In this document: positions 7,789-17,700 of the stretch, one piece after another | How positions within the stretch are numbered: position 1 is the first letter of the stretch | How the letters are laid out: every line of letters starts with the position of its first letter | NCBI GenBank assembly: GCA_902779945.1 | Contig: CACZDN010000001.1 | Coordinates: 1 to 64,000 of the forward strand | Reading direction: 5' to 3' | Length of the DNA: 64,000 bases | Origin: Oscillospiraceae bacterium | Lineage (GTDB): Bacteria; Bacillota; Clostridia; Oscillospirales; Oscillospiraceae | Position numbers and translations under genes: made by a program | Notes under the pieces: generated by a model | What the model was told of the DNA's origin: nothing | Databases searched by the model: none | The model's input: the letters and a program-made list of their open reading frames with translations, nothing else

Positions 7789-10700
7789 ATGGCCTTTGTG
7801 CATCTGCATGTCCACAGCGAATACAGCCTGCTCGACGGCGCCTGCCGTACGGACAGGCTGCCCGCGCGCGCAAAGGAGCTGGGGCAGAGCGCCGTCGCCC
7901 TGACGGACCACGGGGTCATGTACGGCGCGGTCGCCTTCTTCAAGGCCTGCGAGGCGGCGGGCGTCAAGCCCGTCATCGGCTGCGAGGTCTATGTCGCCCC
8001 GCACAGCCGCACTGACCGTGTCCACGGCGTGGACAACGAATATTCCCACCTCATCCTCCTCTGCCGCAACGAGACCGGCTACCGCAATCTCTGCTATCTC
8101 GTCTCCGCCGCCTTCACGGAGGGCTTCTATATCAAGCCGCGCATAGACTGGCCGCTGCTGCACGAGCACGCCGAGGGCCTTGTCTGCCTCTCGGGCTGTC
8201 TCGCCGGGGCGATCCCGCAGCTTCTCCTCCGCGGCGATTATGAGGGGGCAAAGGCCAAGGCCCTCGAGCTGCGCGCGCTCTTCGGGGAGGAGCACTTTTT
8301 CCTGGAGATCCAGAACCACGGCATCGCCGAGGAGGAGCGCGCCGCCCAGGGCCTCATCCGCCTCTCCCGCGACACGGGCATCCCCCTCGCCCTCACGAAC
8401 GACGCCCACTATATCAACAGGGACGACGCCTATTATCAGGACGTGCTCATGTGCATCCAGACCGGCAAGACCGTGGACGAGCCGAATCGTATGCGCTTCG
8501 AGACGCAGGAGTTCTATCTCAAGAGCGAGGAGGAGATGCGCGCCCTCTTCCCGGAGCTGTCCGAGGCCGCCGACAACACAGCCAGGATTGCGGACATGTG
8601 CGACTTCCGCTTCGAGTTCGGAAACTACAAGCTGCCGCGCTTCAGGCTCCCGGCGGGGGAGACGGACAGCTGGGCCTATCTTCAGAAGCTCTGCGAGCAG
8701 GGCTTTGCCGAGCGCTTCCCGGACAGACCCGAGGTCCACAAGCAGCTCGACTACGAGCTCGACATGATCCACCGCATGGGCTTTGTGGACTATTTTCTCA
8801 TCGTCTCGGACTTCATCGGCTACGCGAAGAGAAACGGCATCCCCGTCGGTCCCGGCAGGGGCAGCGCTGCCGGCAGCGTTGTCAGCTACTGCCTGCACAT
8901 CACGGACGTGGACCCTATTCAGTACAGCCTCTTCTTCGAGCGCTTCCTGAACCCCGAGCGCGTCTCCATGCCGGATATCGACGTGGACTTCTGCGTCAAC
9001 CGCCGCGGTGAGGTTATTGATTATGTAAACCGGCTCTACGGCCACGACCATGTGGCCCAGATCGTCACCTTCGGCACCATGGCCGCCCGCGCCGCCATCC
9101 GCGACGTGGGGCGCGTGCTGAACATGAGCTACGCGGAGACCGACGCGGTGGCAAAGCAGGTCCCCATGGCGCTCAACATGACGCTCGACGAGGCCCTGCG
9201 CCTTTCAAAGCCCCTGCGCGAGATGTACGAGGGCGACGAGAAGGTCAAACGCCTCATCGACGTGGCGAAAGCGCTGGAGGGGATGCCGCGCCACGCCTCC
9301 ACCCACGCGGCCGGCGTGGTCATCACGGACCGGCCCGTCTACGAATACGTGCCCCTGGCGATGAACGACGAATCCGTCGTCTGCCAGTACCCGATGACAA
9401 CGCTGGAGGAGTTGGGCCTTCTCAAGATGGACTTTCTGGGGCTTCGAAACCTTACGGTCCTCGATGATGCCGAGCGGCTCGTCCGCGAAAAAGAGCCGGA
9501 CTTCCGCGTGGCGGAGGCTCCGACGGACGACAAGGCCACCTTCGACATGTTGGCCGCAGGCAGGACCTCGGGTGTGTTCCAGCTTGAAAGCGTGGGCATG
9601 ACTGCCGTCTGCACCGGCATCAAGGCCAAGAGCATCGAGGACATCACGGCCATCATCGCGCTCTACCGCCCCGGGCCCATGGAATCCATCCCAAAGTTCA
9701 TCGAGTGGTCGCAGCACCCCGAAAAGATACGCTACAAGCACGAGAGCCTGCGCCCCATCCTCGCCGTCACCTACGGCTGCATCGTCTATCAGGAGCAGGT
9801 GATCGAGATCTTTCGCTCCCTCGCGGGCTTCTCGCTGGGACAGGCGGACAATATACGCCGTGCCATGTCGAAGAAGAAGCACAAGGTCATTGACGCCGAG
9901 CGCATCGCCTTTGTGCACGGGGACGAGAGCCGCGGTATCGACGGGGCCGTCAGACGCGGCATCCCCGAGGACGTGGCCGACTCCATCTACGACGAGATCC
10001 TGGACTTTGCGAGCTATGCCTTCAACAAGGCCCACGCCGTGAGCTACGCCATCGTCGTCTACCGCACGGCCTATATGAAGCGCCACTATCCCCAGCAGTA
10101 CATGGCGGCTCTTCTGACCTCCATCCTCGACAACAGCGCCAAGGTCGCCGAGTATATTGCGGAATGCCGCGAAATGGGAATCAGGCTCCTGCCGCCGGAT
10201 GTGAACGCCTCGGGCGCAAACTTCACCGTCGAGGGGCAGGACATCCGCTACGGCCTCGTCGCCATCAAGGGCATCGGCTGGGGCGCGATCGACTCGCTGG
10301 TGAAGGAGCGGACAGACAGCGGCCCGTTCCGGGACTTCGCGGACTTCTGCCGCCGCATGAACGGCAGGGAGCTCAACCGCCGCGCTGTCGAAAATCTCAT
10401 CAAGGCCGGTGCGTTCGACTCCATGGGCTGCAAGCGCCGGGCACTCATGGAGATCGCGGGCCCGGTGCTCGACTCCGTCGCCCAGTCGGCGCGGGACAAT
10501 ATCTCCGGCCAGCTCGATCTCTTCGGCGACTTCGAAGAGGAAGGGGAGAAGGCCCCGGCGATCATCCCGATCCCCGACGTGGAGGAGTACACGCCCATGG
10601 AGAAGATGGCCATGGAGAAGGAGACCACCGGCCTCTATCTAAGCGGCCACCCCATGGACGCCTACCGCGAGGCGGTGCGCCGCGTCGGCGCGGTACCGCT

Positions 10701-11253
10701 GGGCGCGGTCATGGGGGACTTTGCCTCGGAGGACGGGCCGCGCCGCTTCCAGGACAACCAGATGATCACAGTGGCGGGCGTGGTGGAATCGTACCGCACG
10801 CGTACGACGAAGAACAACACACTCATGAGCTATATCCAGCTCGAGGACGACACCGGCAGCATGGAGCTCATGGCCTTTCAGCGCGCGCTGGATTCCGGCG
10901 GCGTATACGTGAAGGACAACGCGGCCCTGCTCGTCAAGGGGCGCATCTCCGTGCGCGACGAGAAGGAGCCGCAGCTCATGGTCGAGAGCATACGGCCCCT
11001 CTCGGACGTGAACGCCCCGGGCGAAAAGCTGCCGCCCCCGAAGGACCGCAAGCTCTGGGTCAGGCTCAAGAGCGCGGAGGACCCGGAGCTCGAGCGCATC
11101 CGGCTCATTCTCACCATGTTCCCCGGCAGCCAGCAGATGATCATCTACTGCGAGCGGGAGAAAAAGCGCATCGGCGCAAGCTGCCTGATCCATGAGGGGC
11201 TGGTCCTGGAGCTGGAGGAGCGCCTCGGAAAAGAAAACGTGGTGGTGAAATGA
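7789..11253 (+). CDS. dnaE: DNA polymerase III subunit alpha (DnaE)
   Basis: This is the 1154-residue replicative polymerase catalytic subunit. The PHP domain begins with HLHVHS (His5, 7, 9). The palm carries the PDIDVDF motif at residues 395-401, with upstream GPGRGSAAGS. The helix-hairpin-helix part is around residues 820-880. An OB-fold (about 990-1090, ITVAGVVESYRTR) follows, and then a short C-terminal domain. Its length and order match DnaE1/DnaE3-type enzymes and not PolC. Firmicutes usually have PolC as main replicase plus a shorter DnaE, so this may be the error-prone/initiating enzyme. Its stop overlaps the next start (ATGA). Confidence 0.95.
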   Translation: MAFVHLHVHSEYSLLDGACRTDRLPARAKELGQSAVALTDHGVMYGAVAFFKACEAAGVKPVIGCEVYVAPHSRTDRVHGVDNEYSHLILLCRNETGYRNLCYLVSAAFTEGFYIKPRIDWPLLHEHAEGLVCLSGCLAGAIPQLLLRGDYEGAKAKALELRALFGEEHFFLEIQNHGIAEEERAAQGLIRLSRDTGIPLALTNDAHYINRDDAYYQDVLMCIQTGKTVDEPNRMRFETQEFYLKSEEEMRALFPELSEAADNTARIADMCDFRFEFGNYKLPRFRLPAGETDSWAYLQKLCEQGFAERFPDRPEVHKQLDYELDMIHRMGFVDYFLIVSDFIGYAKRNGIPVGPGRGSAAGSVVSYCLHITDVDPIQYSLFFERFLNPERVSMPDIDVDFCVNRRGEVIDYVNRLYGHDHVAQIVTFGTMAARAAIRDVGRVLNMSYAETDAVAKQVPMALNMTLDEALRLSKPLREMYEGDEKVKRLIDVAKALEGMPRHASTHAAGVVITDRPVYEYVPLAMNDESVVCQYPMTTLEELGLLKMDFLGLRNLTVLDDAERLVREKEPDFRVAEAPTDDKATFDMLAAGRTSGVFQLESVGMTAVCTGIKAKSIEDITAIIALYRPGPMESIPKFIEWSQHPEKIRYKHESLRPILAVTYGCIVYQEQVIEIFRSLAGFSLGQADNIRRAMSKKKHKVIDAERIAFVHGDESRGIDGAVRRGIPEDVADSIYDEILDFASYAFNKAHAVSYAIVVYRTAYMKRHYPQQYMAALLTSILDNSAKVAEYIAECREMGIRLLPPDVNASGANFTVEGQDIRYGLVAIKGIGWGAIDSLVKERTDSGPFRDFADFCRRMNGRELNRRAVENLIKAGAFDSMGCKRRALMEIAGPVLDSVAQSARDNISGQLDLFGDFEEEGEKAPAIIPIPDVEEYTPMEKMAMEKETTGLYLSGHPMDAYREAVRRVGAVPLGAVMGDFASEDGPRRFQDNQMITVAGVVESYRTRTTKNNTLMSYIQLEDDTGSMELMAFQRALDSGGVYVKDNAALLVKGRISVRDEKEPQLMVESIRPLSDVNAPGEKLPPPKDRKLWVRLKSAEDPELERIRLILTMFPGSQQMIIYCEREKKRIGASCLIHEGLVLELEERLGKENVVVK

Positions 11254-12395
11254 TGGAGCGATCACTCCGGGAAAACGGCTCGGCGCGCAATTCCAATATC
11301 GAAGCCCTGCGCATCCTCAGTATGCTGACCATCGTGGCGCACCACTACGCGGCCTTCGGCTTTTCCTCGGAGGCGCTGGCGCTGTCCCGCAACAAGCTCT
11401 TCGTCGATCTCCTCGGGATGCACGTGCGCACCGGGGTGGATCTCTTCGTGCTGATCACCGGCTACTATTCGGTAAAGTCCCGCCTGCGCCTGAAAAAGAT
11501 CCTCACGGTCCTCGGCAGTGTCTGGTATTACAGCCTCGGGATGCTGGCCTTCTTCGGCCTGACCGGCCTGTTGCCCATCGGCTACGAGGAGGGCAGGGAG
11601 GCGGTGCTCCCGTTTCTGATGGGGGAGTACTGGTTTGCAAGCTACTATGTGCTCCTGCTGCTCCTGTCGCCCTTCCTCAACATTCTGGCCGACGGGCTGG
11701 ACCGGAAGAGCCACGCGGCGCTGTGCCTGCTGCTGTTCACGCTCTGTACCGTGCTGCCGTCGCTTCTGGGGGTCTCCTTCGCCGCCGGGATGCTGCCGCT
11801 CTTTGCGGCGCTCTATCTCTGCGGGGCTTATCTGCGTCTGTATATGCCGGAGGGCGCGGGGCGCACGGGCCGTCGGAGCCTGATCCTTGCCCTTGCGCTC
11901 CTGCTGCTGTGCGTTGTGAGGCTGAGCTTCGTCGATCTTGCCGGACAGCGGGACGGGGATCTCGCGCGCCTGGAAAACGCGCTGAGCTTCATGGGCGTGT
12001 ACAGCCCGTGGGCCTTCCTGCTGGCCGTGCTGCTCCTGCTGGCCGCCTGCGGTCGGGAACCCAGGCATAATCGTTATGTAAACCGAATCGGCGGACTCTG
12101 CTTCGGGGTCTATCTCTTCCATGCAAACCCCCTGTTCAGCGCGCTGGTCTGGCAGGGTGTCTTTCACACCGCAGCCTGCACGGATTCGCCGCTCCTGCCC
12201 CTGCACGCGCTCTTTACCGTGGCCGCGCTTTTCGCCGCGGGCTGCCTGATCGAGCTTTTGCGGCAGAAGACGCTCGCTCCGCTCTGGGACAGGGCGCTCG
12301 ACGCCGTGCTGCCGGATCTGGAGCGGGCCTTCAGCCGCACGGGGGCGCTGCTGCTGCGTGCGGCGGACAAGCTCGTCGGAAGAGAGGAGGAGTGA
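11250..12395 (+). CDS. Acyltransferase-3 family membrane protein
   Basis: It is a 381-residue polytopic protein with about ten hydrophobic segments, of the acyltransferase 3/OafA type that modifies surface sugars or polymers with acyl groups. The N-terminal signature RNSNIEALRILSMLTIVAHHY holds the conserved Arg and the paired catalytic-region histidines. It overlaps the dnaE stop by 4 bp and is followed 1 bp later by a second member of the same family, so the two may be paralogues acting on one substrate. The substrate cannot be told from sequence. The start lacks a clear ribosome site and probably relies on coupling. Confidence 0.85.
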   Translation: MMERSLRENGSARNSNIEALRILSMLTIVAHHYAAFGFSSEALALSRNKLFVDLLGMHVRTGVDLFVLITGYYSVKSRLRLKKILTVLGSVWYYSLGMLAFFGLTGLLPIGYEEGREAVLPFLMGEYWFASYYVLLLLLSPFLNILADGLDRKSHAALCLLLFTLCTVLPSLLGVSFAAGMLPLFAALYLCGAYLRLYMPEGAGRTGRRSLILALALLLLCVVRLSFVDLAGQRDGDLARLENALSFMGVYSPWAFLLAVLLLLAACGREPRHNRYVNRIGGLCFGVYLFHANPLFSALVWQGVFHTAACTDSPLLPLHALFTVAALFAAGCLIELLRQKTLAPLWDRALDAVLPDLERAFSRTGALLLRAADKLVGREEE

Positions 12396-12396
12396 C

Positions 12397-13455
12397 ATGG
12401 CAGACAAAAAACGCGATCTGAATCTGGATCTCATCCGCGCCGTCGCGGTCTTTTTCACGGTCGGGATGCACTTCATGGACAATTCCGGCATCTACGACAT
12501 CGACATCCGCGGCGCGCTGCCGCTGTGCACCGCCATGCTGCGGATGCTGTTCACGGCCTGTGTGCCGATGTTTCTGATGCTCACGGGCTGGCTCTGCCGC
12601 GGACGGAGGCTCTCGCGCCGCTACTACCGGAGCGTGGTCCGCATCCTCGAAATCTATCTGCTCTCGAGTGTGCTGTGCCTGCTCTACCGCGCCTTTCTCG
12701 CGCACGAGGAGATCGACCTGCGCTATGCAGTCGGCTCCGTCGTCAATTTCTATGCCAGCGGCTACGGCTGGTATGTGATGATGTACCTCGGCCTGTTTCT
12801 GATGATGCCGTTTCTGAACCTCATGTTCTCCGGCCTGGAGACGCGGCGGCAGCGCCTTGCTCTGATCGCCAGCTTTTTTGTGCTCTCGCACCTGCCCTCG
12901 CTTCTGAACGTCCGGCTCCAGCTTCTCAGCGTGTGGTGGAAAAACCTCTACCCGATTACCTATTACTTCACCGGCGCGTACCTGGCGGAATACCGCCCGC
13001 GCCTTTCGGCAAAAAAGGCGCTGTGCCTGCTGGCCGCGCTGCTGCCGCTGTGCGTGCTCTTCAACCGCTTCGCCTACGGGGTCGGCGGCGCGGGCATGAT
13101 CGGCGTCACCTACGACCATGCGGAGGTCTACGCCGTGAGCATGCTGTGCTTTCTGACGCTGCGCGGGGTCAGGACGGAGAGCCTCCCGGACGGGCTGTGC
13201 CGCTTTGTCGCCCGGGTTTCCCGCCTGTCCTTCGGGGCCTATCTCCTGTCCTGGATCAGCGACGGGCTGCTCTATCCCCCCTTCGCCCGGATGGTGCCGG
13301 GGTATATCCAGCGCCTTCCCTGGGCCCTGCCCGTTACGGCGCTGAGCCTGGCCCTGGCCCTTTTGCTGTCGCAGCTCACGGAATGGGCCAATATCCCCCT
13401 GGACCGCGGTGTGCAGACCCTTCTGCGCCGTCCGGACCGGAAAACGGACGGATGA
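12397..13455 (+). CDS. Acyltransferase-3 family membrane protein (second copy)
   Basis: It is a 352-residue polytopic membrane protein. The N-terminus RDLNLDLIRAVAVFFTVGMHF has the family Arg and the His of the membrane-bound acyltransferase 3 fold. GRRLSRRYYRSVVRI is the typical cytoplasmic loop. The ATG at 12397 follows AGAGGAGG and lies 1 bp after the previous stop. An in-frame start at 12358 inside the previous gene is less likely. It is diverged from its neighbour. It ends the hprK-dnaE transcription run, before a strong hairpin. Confidence 0.85.
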   Translation: MADKKRDLNLDLIRAVAVFFTVGMHFMDNSGIYDIDIRGALPLCTAMLRMLFTACVPMFLMLTGWLCRGRRLSRRYYRSVVRILEIYLLSSVLCLLYRAFLAHEEIDLRYAVGSVVNFYASGYGWYVMMYLGLFLMMPFLNLMFSGLETRRQRLALIASFFVLSHLPSLLNVRLQLLSVWWKNLYPITYYFTGAYLAEYRPRLSAKKALCLLAALLPLCVLFNRFAYGVGGAGMIGVTYDHAEVYAVSMLCFLTLRGVRTESLPDGLCRFVARVSRLSFGAYLLSWISDGLLYPPFARMVPGYIQRLPWALPVTALSLALALLLSQLTEWANIPLDRGVQTLLRRPDRKTDG

Positions 13456-13511
13456 ATTGACCGTGCCGGCGCCCGGCAGCCCGCTCGGTACGGCCCCAAT
13501 GTATCAATAAA

Positions 13512-13549
13512 CGCGCGGCAGATTTGCTGTTTTGCAAATCTGCCGCGCG
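13512..13549. terminator. Bidirectional hairpin between convergent genes
   Basis: A 16-bp perfect inverted repeat (CGCGCGGCAGATTTGC and its complement) with a 6-nt loop lies between genes converging at 13455 and 13603. A T-run is weak on both sides, but position and stem strength fit a shared terminator. Confidence 0.7.
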
Positions 13550-13602
13550 CTTATCTGAATAATACACAATTATATCGGGCCGCCGGAACCGGCTGGAACG
13601 TA

Positions 13603-14796
13603 TCAGCCCTCGACCGTGATGACGTCCGTCAGGATGTAATGGAACAGGGGATAGGAGGTGTCCCCGTTTTCGATGTAGCCGGTGCGGAGGTCGCAGGTGT
13701 CGAGGGGATCGTCGGGATTGACGCCCGTGTAGTCGCCCTTGAATACAAAATCGACGCTGCCGCGCCGGAACAGCTCGATGGCGCTGTCCATGGCCTCCTG
13801 CGTCCCGGGGGCCGCGATCTGGAGGTTCAGATCCACCATCTCGATCCAGCCCTTTTCAAAGCCGGCGGAGACGTCTGTCCCGTGGATACGTCCGGAGACG
13901 ACCGATTCGATCTTTTTGTTCATCATGACCGCGTCCACCGCCGAGAGCACATAGGGCTCCCAGCACACTCTGGACGTGACCAGAGACGCGCCGGGTGCGA
14001 CCTCGGACATGCTCTGGTTGAAGCCGATGAAGTACACGCCCTTTTTCTGCGTGGCCTCCTCGCAGGCGATGGCGGGGCCGATGGTGTCCGTGTGCTGGGA
14101 AATGACCACGCAGCCCTCTCCGATAAGCTGCTGCGCCGCGCTCTTCTCCTGAGCGTAGCTGCTCCAGGTCCCGGTGTAGCGCACGCGCATCACGGCCTGC
14201 GGAACCACGGAGCGCACGCCCAGCAAAAACGCGGTATAGCCGGATATGACCTCCGAGGTCGGAAACGCCGCCACAAAGCCCACAAGCGCCTCATCCTCCG
14301 TGATGAGCCCGTCGTCGATCAACTGCCTGAGCTTCATGCCCGCCGCGATCCCGCTCACATACCGGCCCTGGTAGGCCTCGCCCTTGAAGCTGTGGTAGTT
14401 CTCGGGGACCGTCCTGCCGCGCATGTCCATATACGAGGTCTGGCAGAACTGGACGTCCGGGTACTCCGGGGCAAGCTCCATCACGAGCTCGCTGTAGCCG
14501 TTGAAGAAAATGATGTCGCAGCCCCTGGCGCAGAGCTCGCGCAGCGGGTCCTCCATCTTGTCGTCCAGCACGTTGCTGCATGTCAGGATCGTCACCCGGG
14601 ACCCGTATTTTTTCTCCACCGCGTCCTTGGCGAGAGAAAAGTTGTAGGTGTAGGGCGTGCTCTCGTCGTTGTCGTAGATGAAGCCGACGACCAGATCGTC
14701 CTGCCCGCCGGTGAGATTCAAAAGCCGGAAGCAGCCGATGAGGGCGGCCAGGACAAGCGCGCAGGTCAGCGCGGTTGCAAGATAAACCCGCTTCAT
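13603..14796 (-). CDS. BMP-family substrate-binding protein
   Basis: This 397-residue extracytoplasmic binding protein belongs to the basic membrane protein (PnrA/BMP) family, which typically binds purine nucleosides. The N-terminus is hydrophobic with LIGC at residues 19-22, a possible lipobox. The mature part has the two-lobed periplasmic fold: VVGFIYDND, IIFFNGYSE, GFVAAFPTSEVISGYTAFLLGVRSV and VYFIGFNQSMSEVAPGASLVTSR. It overlaps the stop of the HD-GYP gene upstream (ATGA at 14793-14796). No ABC permease or ATPase is nearby, so it may present a ligand to the sensor and not to a transporter. Confidence 0.85.
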   Translation of the reverse strand: MKRVYLATALTCALVLAALIGCFRLLNLTGGQDDLVVGFIYDNDESTPYTYNFSLAKDAVEKKYGSRVTILTCSNVLDDKMEDPLRELCARGCDIIFFNGYSELVMELAPEYPDVQFCQTSYMDMRGRTVPENYHSFKGEAYQGRYVSGIAAGMKLRQLIDDGLITEDEALVGFVAAFPTSEVISGYTAFLLGVRSVVPQAVMRVRYTGTWSSYAQEKSAAQQLIGEGCVVISQHTDTIGPAIACEEATQKKGVYFIGFNQSMSEVAPGASLVTSRVCWEPYVLSAVDAVMMNKKIESVVSGRIHGTDVSAGFEKGWIEMVDLNLQIAAPGTQEAMDSAIELFRRGSVDFVFKGDYTGVNPDDPLDTCDLRTGYIENGDTSYPLFHYILTDVITVEG

Positions 14797-17700
14797 TCTT
14801 TTGCTCCTTTCTCGTCCGAGGGAGCGCTCTTCCCGTCGCCCTTCATCTCGGCGGCCTGAATCTTTTTGTCCTCCTCCACGCGGCGCCTGAGCTCCTCGTG
14901 CTGGTCCGCGTTCTGGATCTCCGCGCGCCTGTGGGCGAAGATCTCGTCCAGATTGATGACGCCCTTGTCGGCCAGACGCAGGAAGGCGTCCAGCGCCTCG
15001 GGATCAAACTGCGTGCCGCGCCCGCGCTTCATCTCATTCATGACATAGTCCGTGTCCATGTGGTTGCGGTAGACGCGGTTGGAGGTCATGGCGTCGAAGG
15101 CGTCGGCCACGCCGATGATGCGGCCGAAGAGGGGGATTTCCTCGCCCTTGAGTCCGTCGGGATAGCCGCGGCCGTCGTAGCGCTCGTGGTGATAGCGCGT
15201 GCCGTCCACCACATGTTCCACCAGCGTGAAGTCCTTCAGGATCTCCGCGCCGCGAACTACGTGGGATTTCATCTGCGCGTACTCCTCATCCGTCAGGCGG
15301 CCGACCTTGTTGAGCACGCTGTCGGGGATCGCGATCTTGCCGATGTCGTGCATCTGGGCCGCCTTGCGCAGGCTCGAGAGCATCCTGCTGCGCTGCCACC
15401 ACTTGAAGCAGTTCATCTCCTGCGCGATCAGCACCGAGTACTCCGCCACGCGCATCGAATGCTGGTGGGTGAGTACGTCCTTGGCGTCGACCGCGTTCGC
15501 GATGGCCATGACGGTCTCGTTCGCCATGTTGAGCTTGATCTGCTGCTTGTTGAGCTGCCGCTGCACCACAAACCAGGTGCACCAGATGATGAACAGGGAC
15601 AGAAGCGTCAGCATGTAGATCGAAAAGCCCGGCTGCTCGTAGATTTCACCCTCCTTGACCAGCTCGAACTTGCGCTCCTCCAGCACGCGCTCGCCGGCAC
15701 TGTCGAAGATCGCCAGATGGAAGGTGTAGCCGCCGGCTGGGAGATTGGTGTAGATGATGTTGTTCAGGCTGCTCTGCGGGACGATGGTCCACTGGGTATC
15801 GTGACCCTCGAGAAAGTAGCCCACGTTGGGCTCCTGAATGGTGTAGTTCAGAATCTCCGGGGCAAGCTCCACGCGGCTGACGCCCTGGCCCACCGTGATG
15901 GCCCCCATGCGGGCAAGCGGCTGACGCACCCCGTCCAGCTTCACGGACGCGAGCTGCATCCGGTAGGAGCGCACATCGCTGTTGTACTTCTCCACGTCGA
16001 TCACGTACACGCCCGTGTCGCAGGGCAGGAAGAGCTGGCCGCTGCCGTCATACCAGTTCCAGGAATTCGCGGTCAGCGAGGTGCCGAGACCCCGCCGCGC
16101 GTCCAGCAGCTCCCACGCCATGTCGCCGCCGGCCAGCAGCTCGTCGCGCTCCACGACGTAGATGCCGGCGCTGGACATGACGAAGAGCGTGTCCTCATCC
16201 TTGACCCAGATGTCGTAGTTGTTGAAGTAGGGGAACCTGTCCAGCACGCGGATCGTACCGTCCGGGTCCAGATAGCACAGGCTGTTGCTGGTGACGATCA
16301 TCACGCCCTCGGATTTCGGGTCGCGGATCGTGCGCAGGATGACGCCGCTGCTGAGCCCGTCCTCGCGCGTGAGCATGGCCGTCACCTGGCCGTCCTTCAA
16401 GAGCGCGATGCCGTCGCCGTCCGTGCCGGCGAGAATCGTGCCGTCGCTGCGCTCGGTCAGAGTCAGAATCATGGAATTGATGAGGCCGTCCTCGTTGCGG
16501 ATGGTCTTCCGGATCTTGTGGTCCCGGATGTAGCTGATGCCCGTGTCGCCGGCGGCGAGAATCGTGCCGTCCGAGAGCTGGGTCACGATGCGGGCGCGGT
16601 TGCCGAAGCTGCCGTTGTCCGCGTTGTAGGTCCAGACCTTCCCGTCCGGCGCGAATTCCATCAGGCCGCTGCCGTAGGTACACACCCACAGGTGCTCTGC
16701 CGTGTCCACATACAGGCATCGGATGCGCTTGCCGGCGAGAGTCTCGGTCAGCTCGTTTTCGATCTGGCTGCGGCAGGCATGGTCCACCACGTCGAGACCC
16801 TTGTCGGTGCCGATATAGTAGCAGCCCTGCCAGGAGACGATAGCGTTGACGACGCGGCGCTCCATCCCAATGGTGCCGTAGACGTCCTTGAACGCGGATT
16901 TCGCCAGCCGCAGCAGGCCGAGGCGCGAGGACGTGAACCAGAGATTGCCCTGGTAGTCGTAGAGCATGTTGTCGATGGAGTTGTTGAAGTCGTTGGTGTT
17001 TACGCGGTGATAGCCCGCCGCGTCAATGTACGACACGCCGCTGTCCGTGGAGATAAAGAGCGTCCCGTCGTCCAGAAAGTTGAGATTGTTGATGCTGGCC
17101 ACGTCCCGGCAGGTGGTGACGTCCAGCAGCTCAAAATCGCCGTCGGCGATCTCGTAGCGGTAGATGTGGTTGGTGGAGGAGCCCACCATCAGCGTTCCGT
17201 CCGGGGCAAAGGCGCAGCAGTTGAAAAGCTCCTGCCCGTCCGTCAGACGCATGGAGCACAGGATGTTTCCCCGGTTTATCAGGAAGAGCCGCCCGCCGGA
17301 GGCGATGGCCGCCACGTTGCCGTTCTGGTCGGCGGTGATGCTGTCGGCGTAGTTGACCTCGGGCAGGGTGTTGGCGATCTTGAGGCCGTTGTTCATCGCC
17401 AGCATCTGGAGACTGCCGGTGGTACCCACGTAGTAATACCCGTCCGACGCGCGGATCACACAGCGCACGGAGTTTGACGGCAGCCCGCTGGACTGGTCCA
17501 GCACGTTCACGACCTTCTCGCGGATCACGATGGCAAGGCCGTTGTCGTTGGTGCCGATCCAGAGGCGCCCCTCCTCGTCCACGTACAGGCAGTTCACGTT
17601 TCGCACGGACTCATAATTGTCCACCCAGCGGAATTCCCGCCCGTTGTAGCGGTAGAGGCCCGCGTAGGTGCCGATCCAGAGCACGCCGTCGTTGGTCTGG

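Noticed and set aside
6022-9051. Open frame of 1009 codons on the minus strand
   Set aside because: It is antisense to rapZ, whiA and dnaE. Such long frames arise from GC-rich codon bias. The composition is Val/Ala/Asp/Leu-rich with no recognisable domain and no ribosome site.
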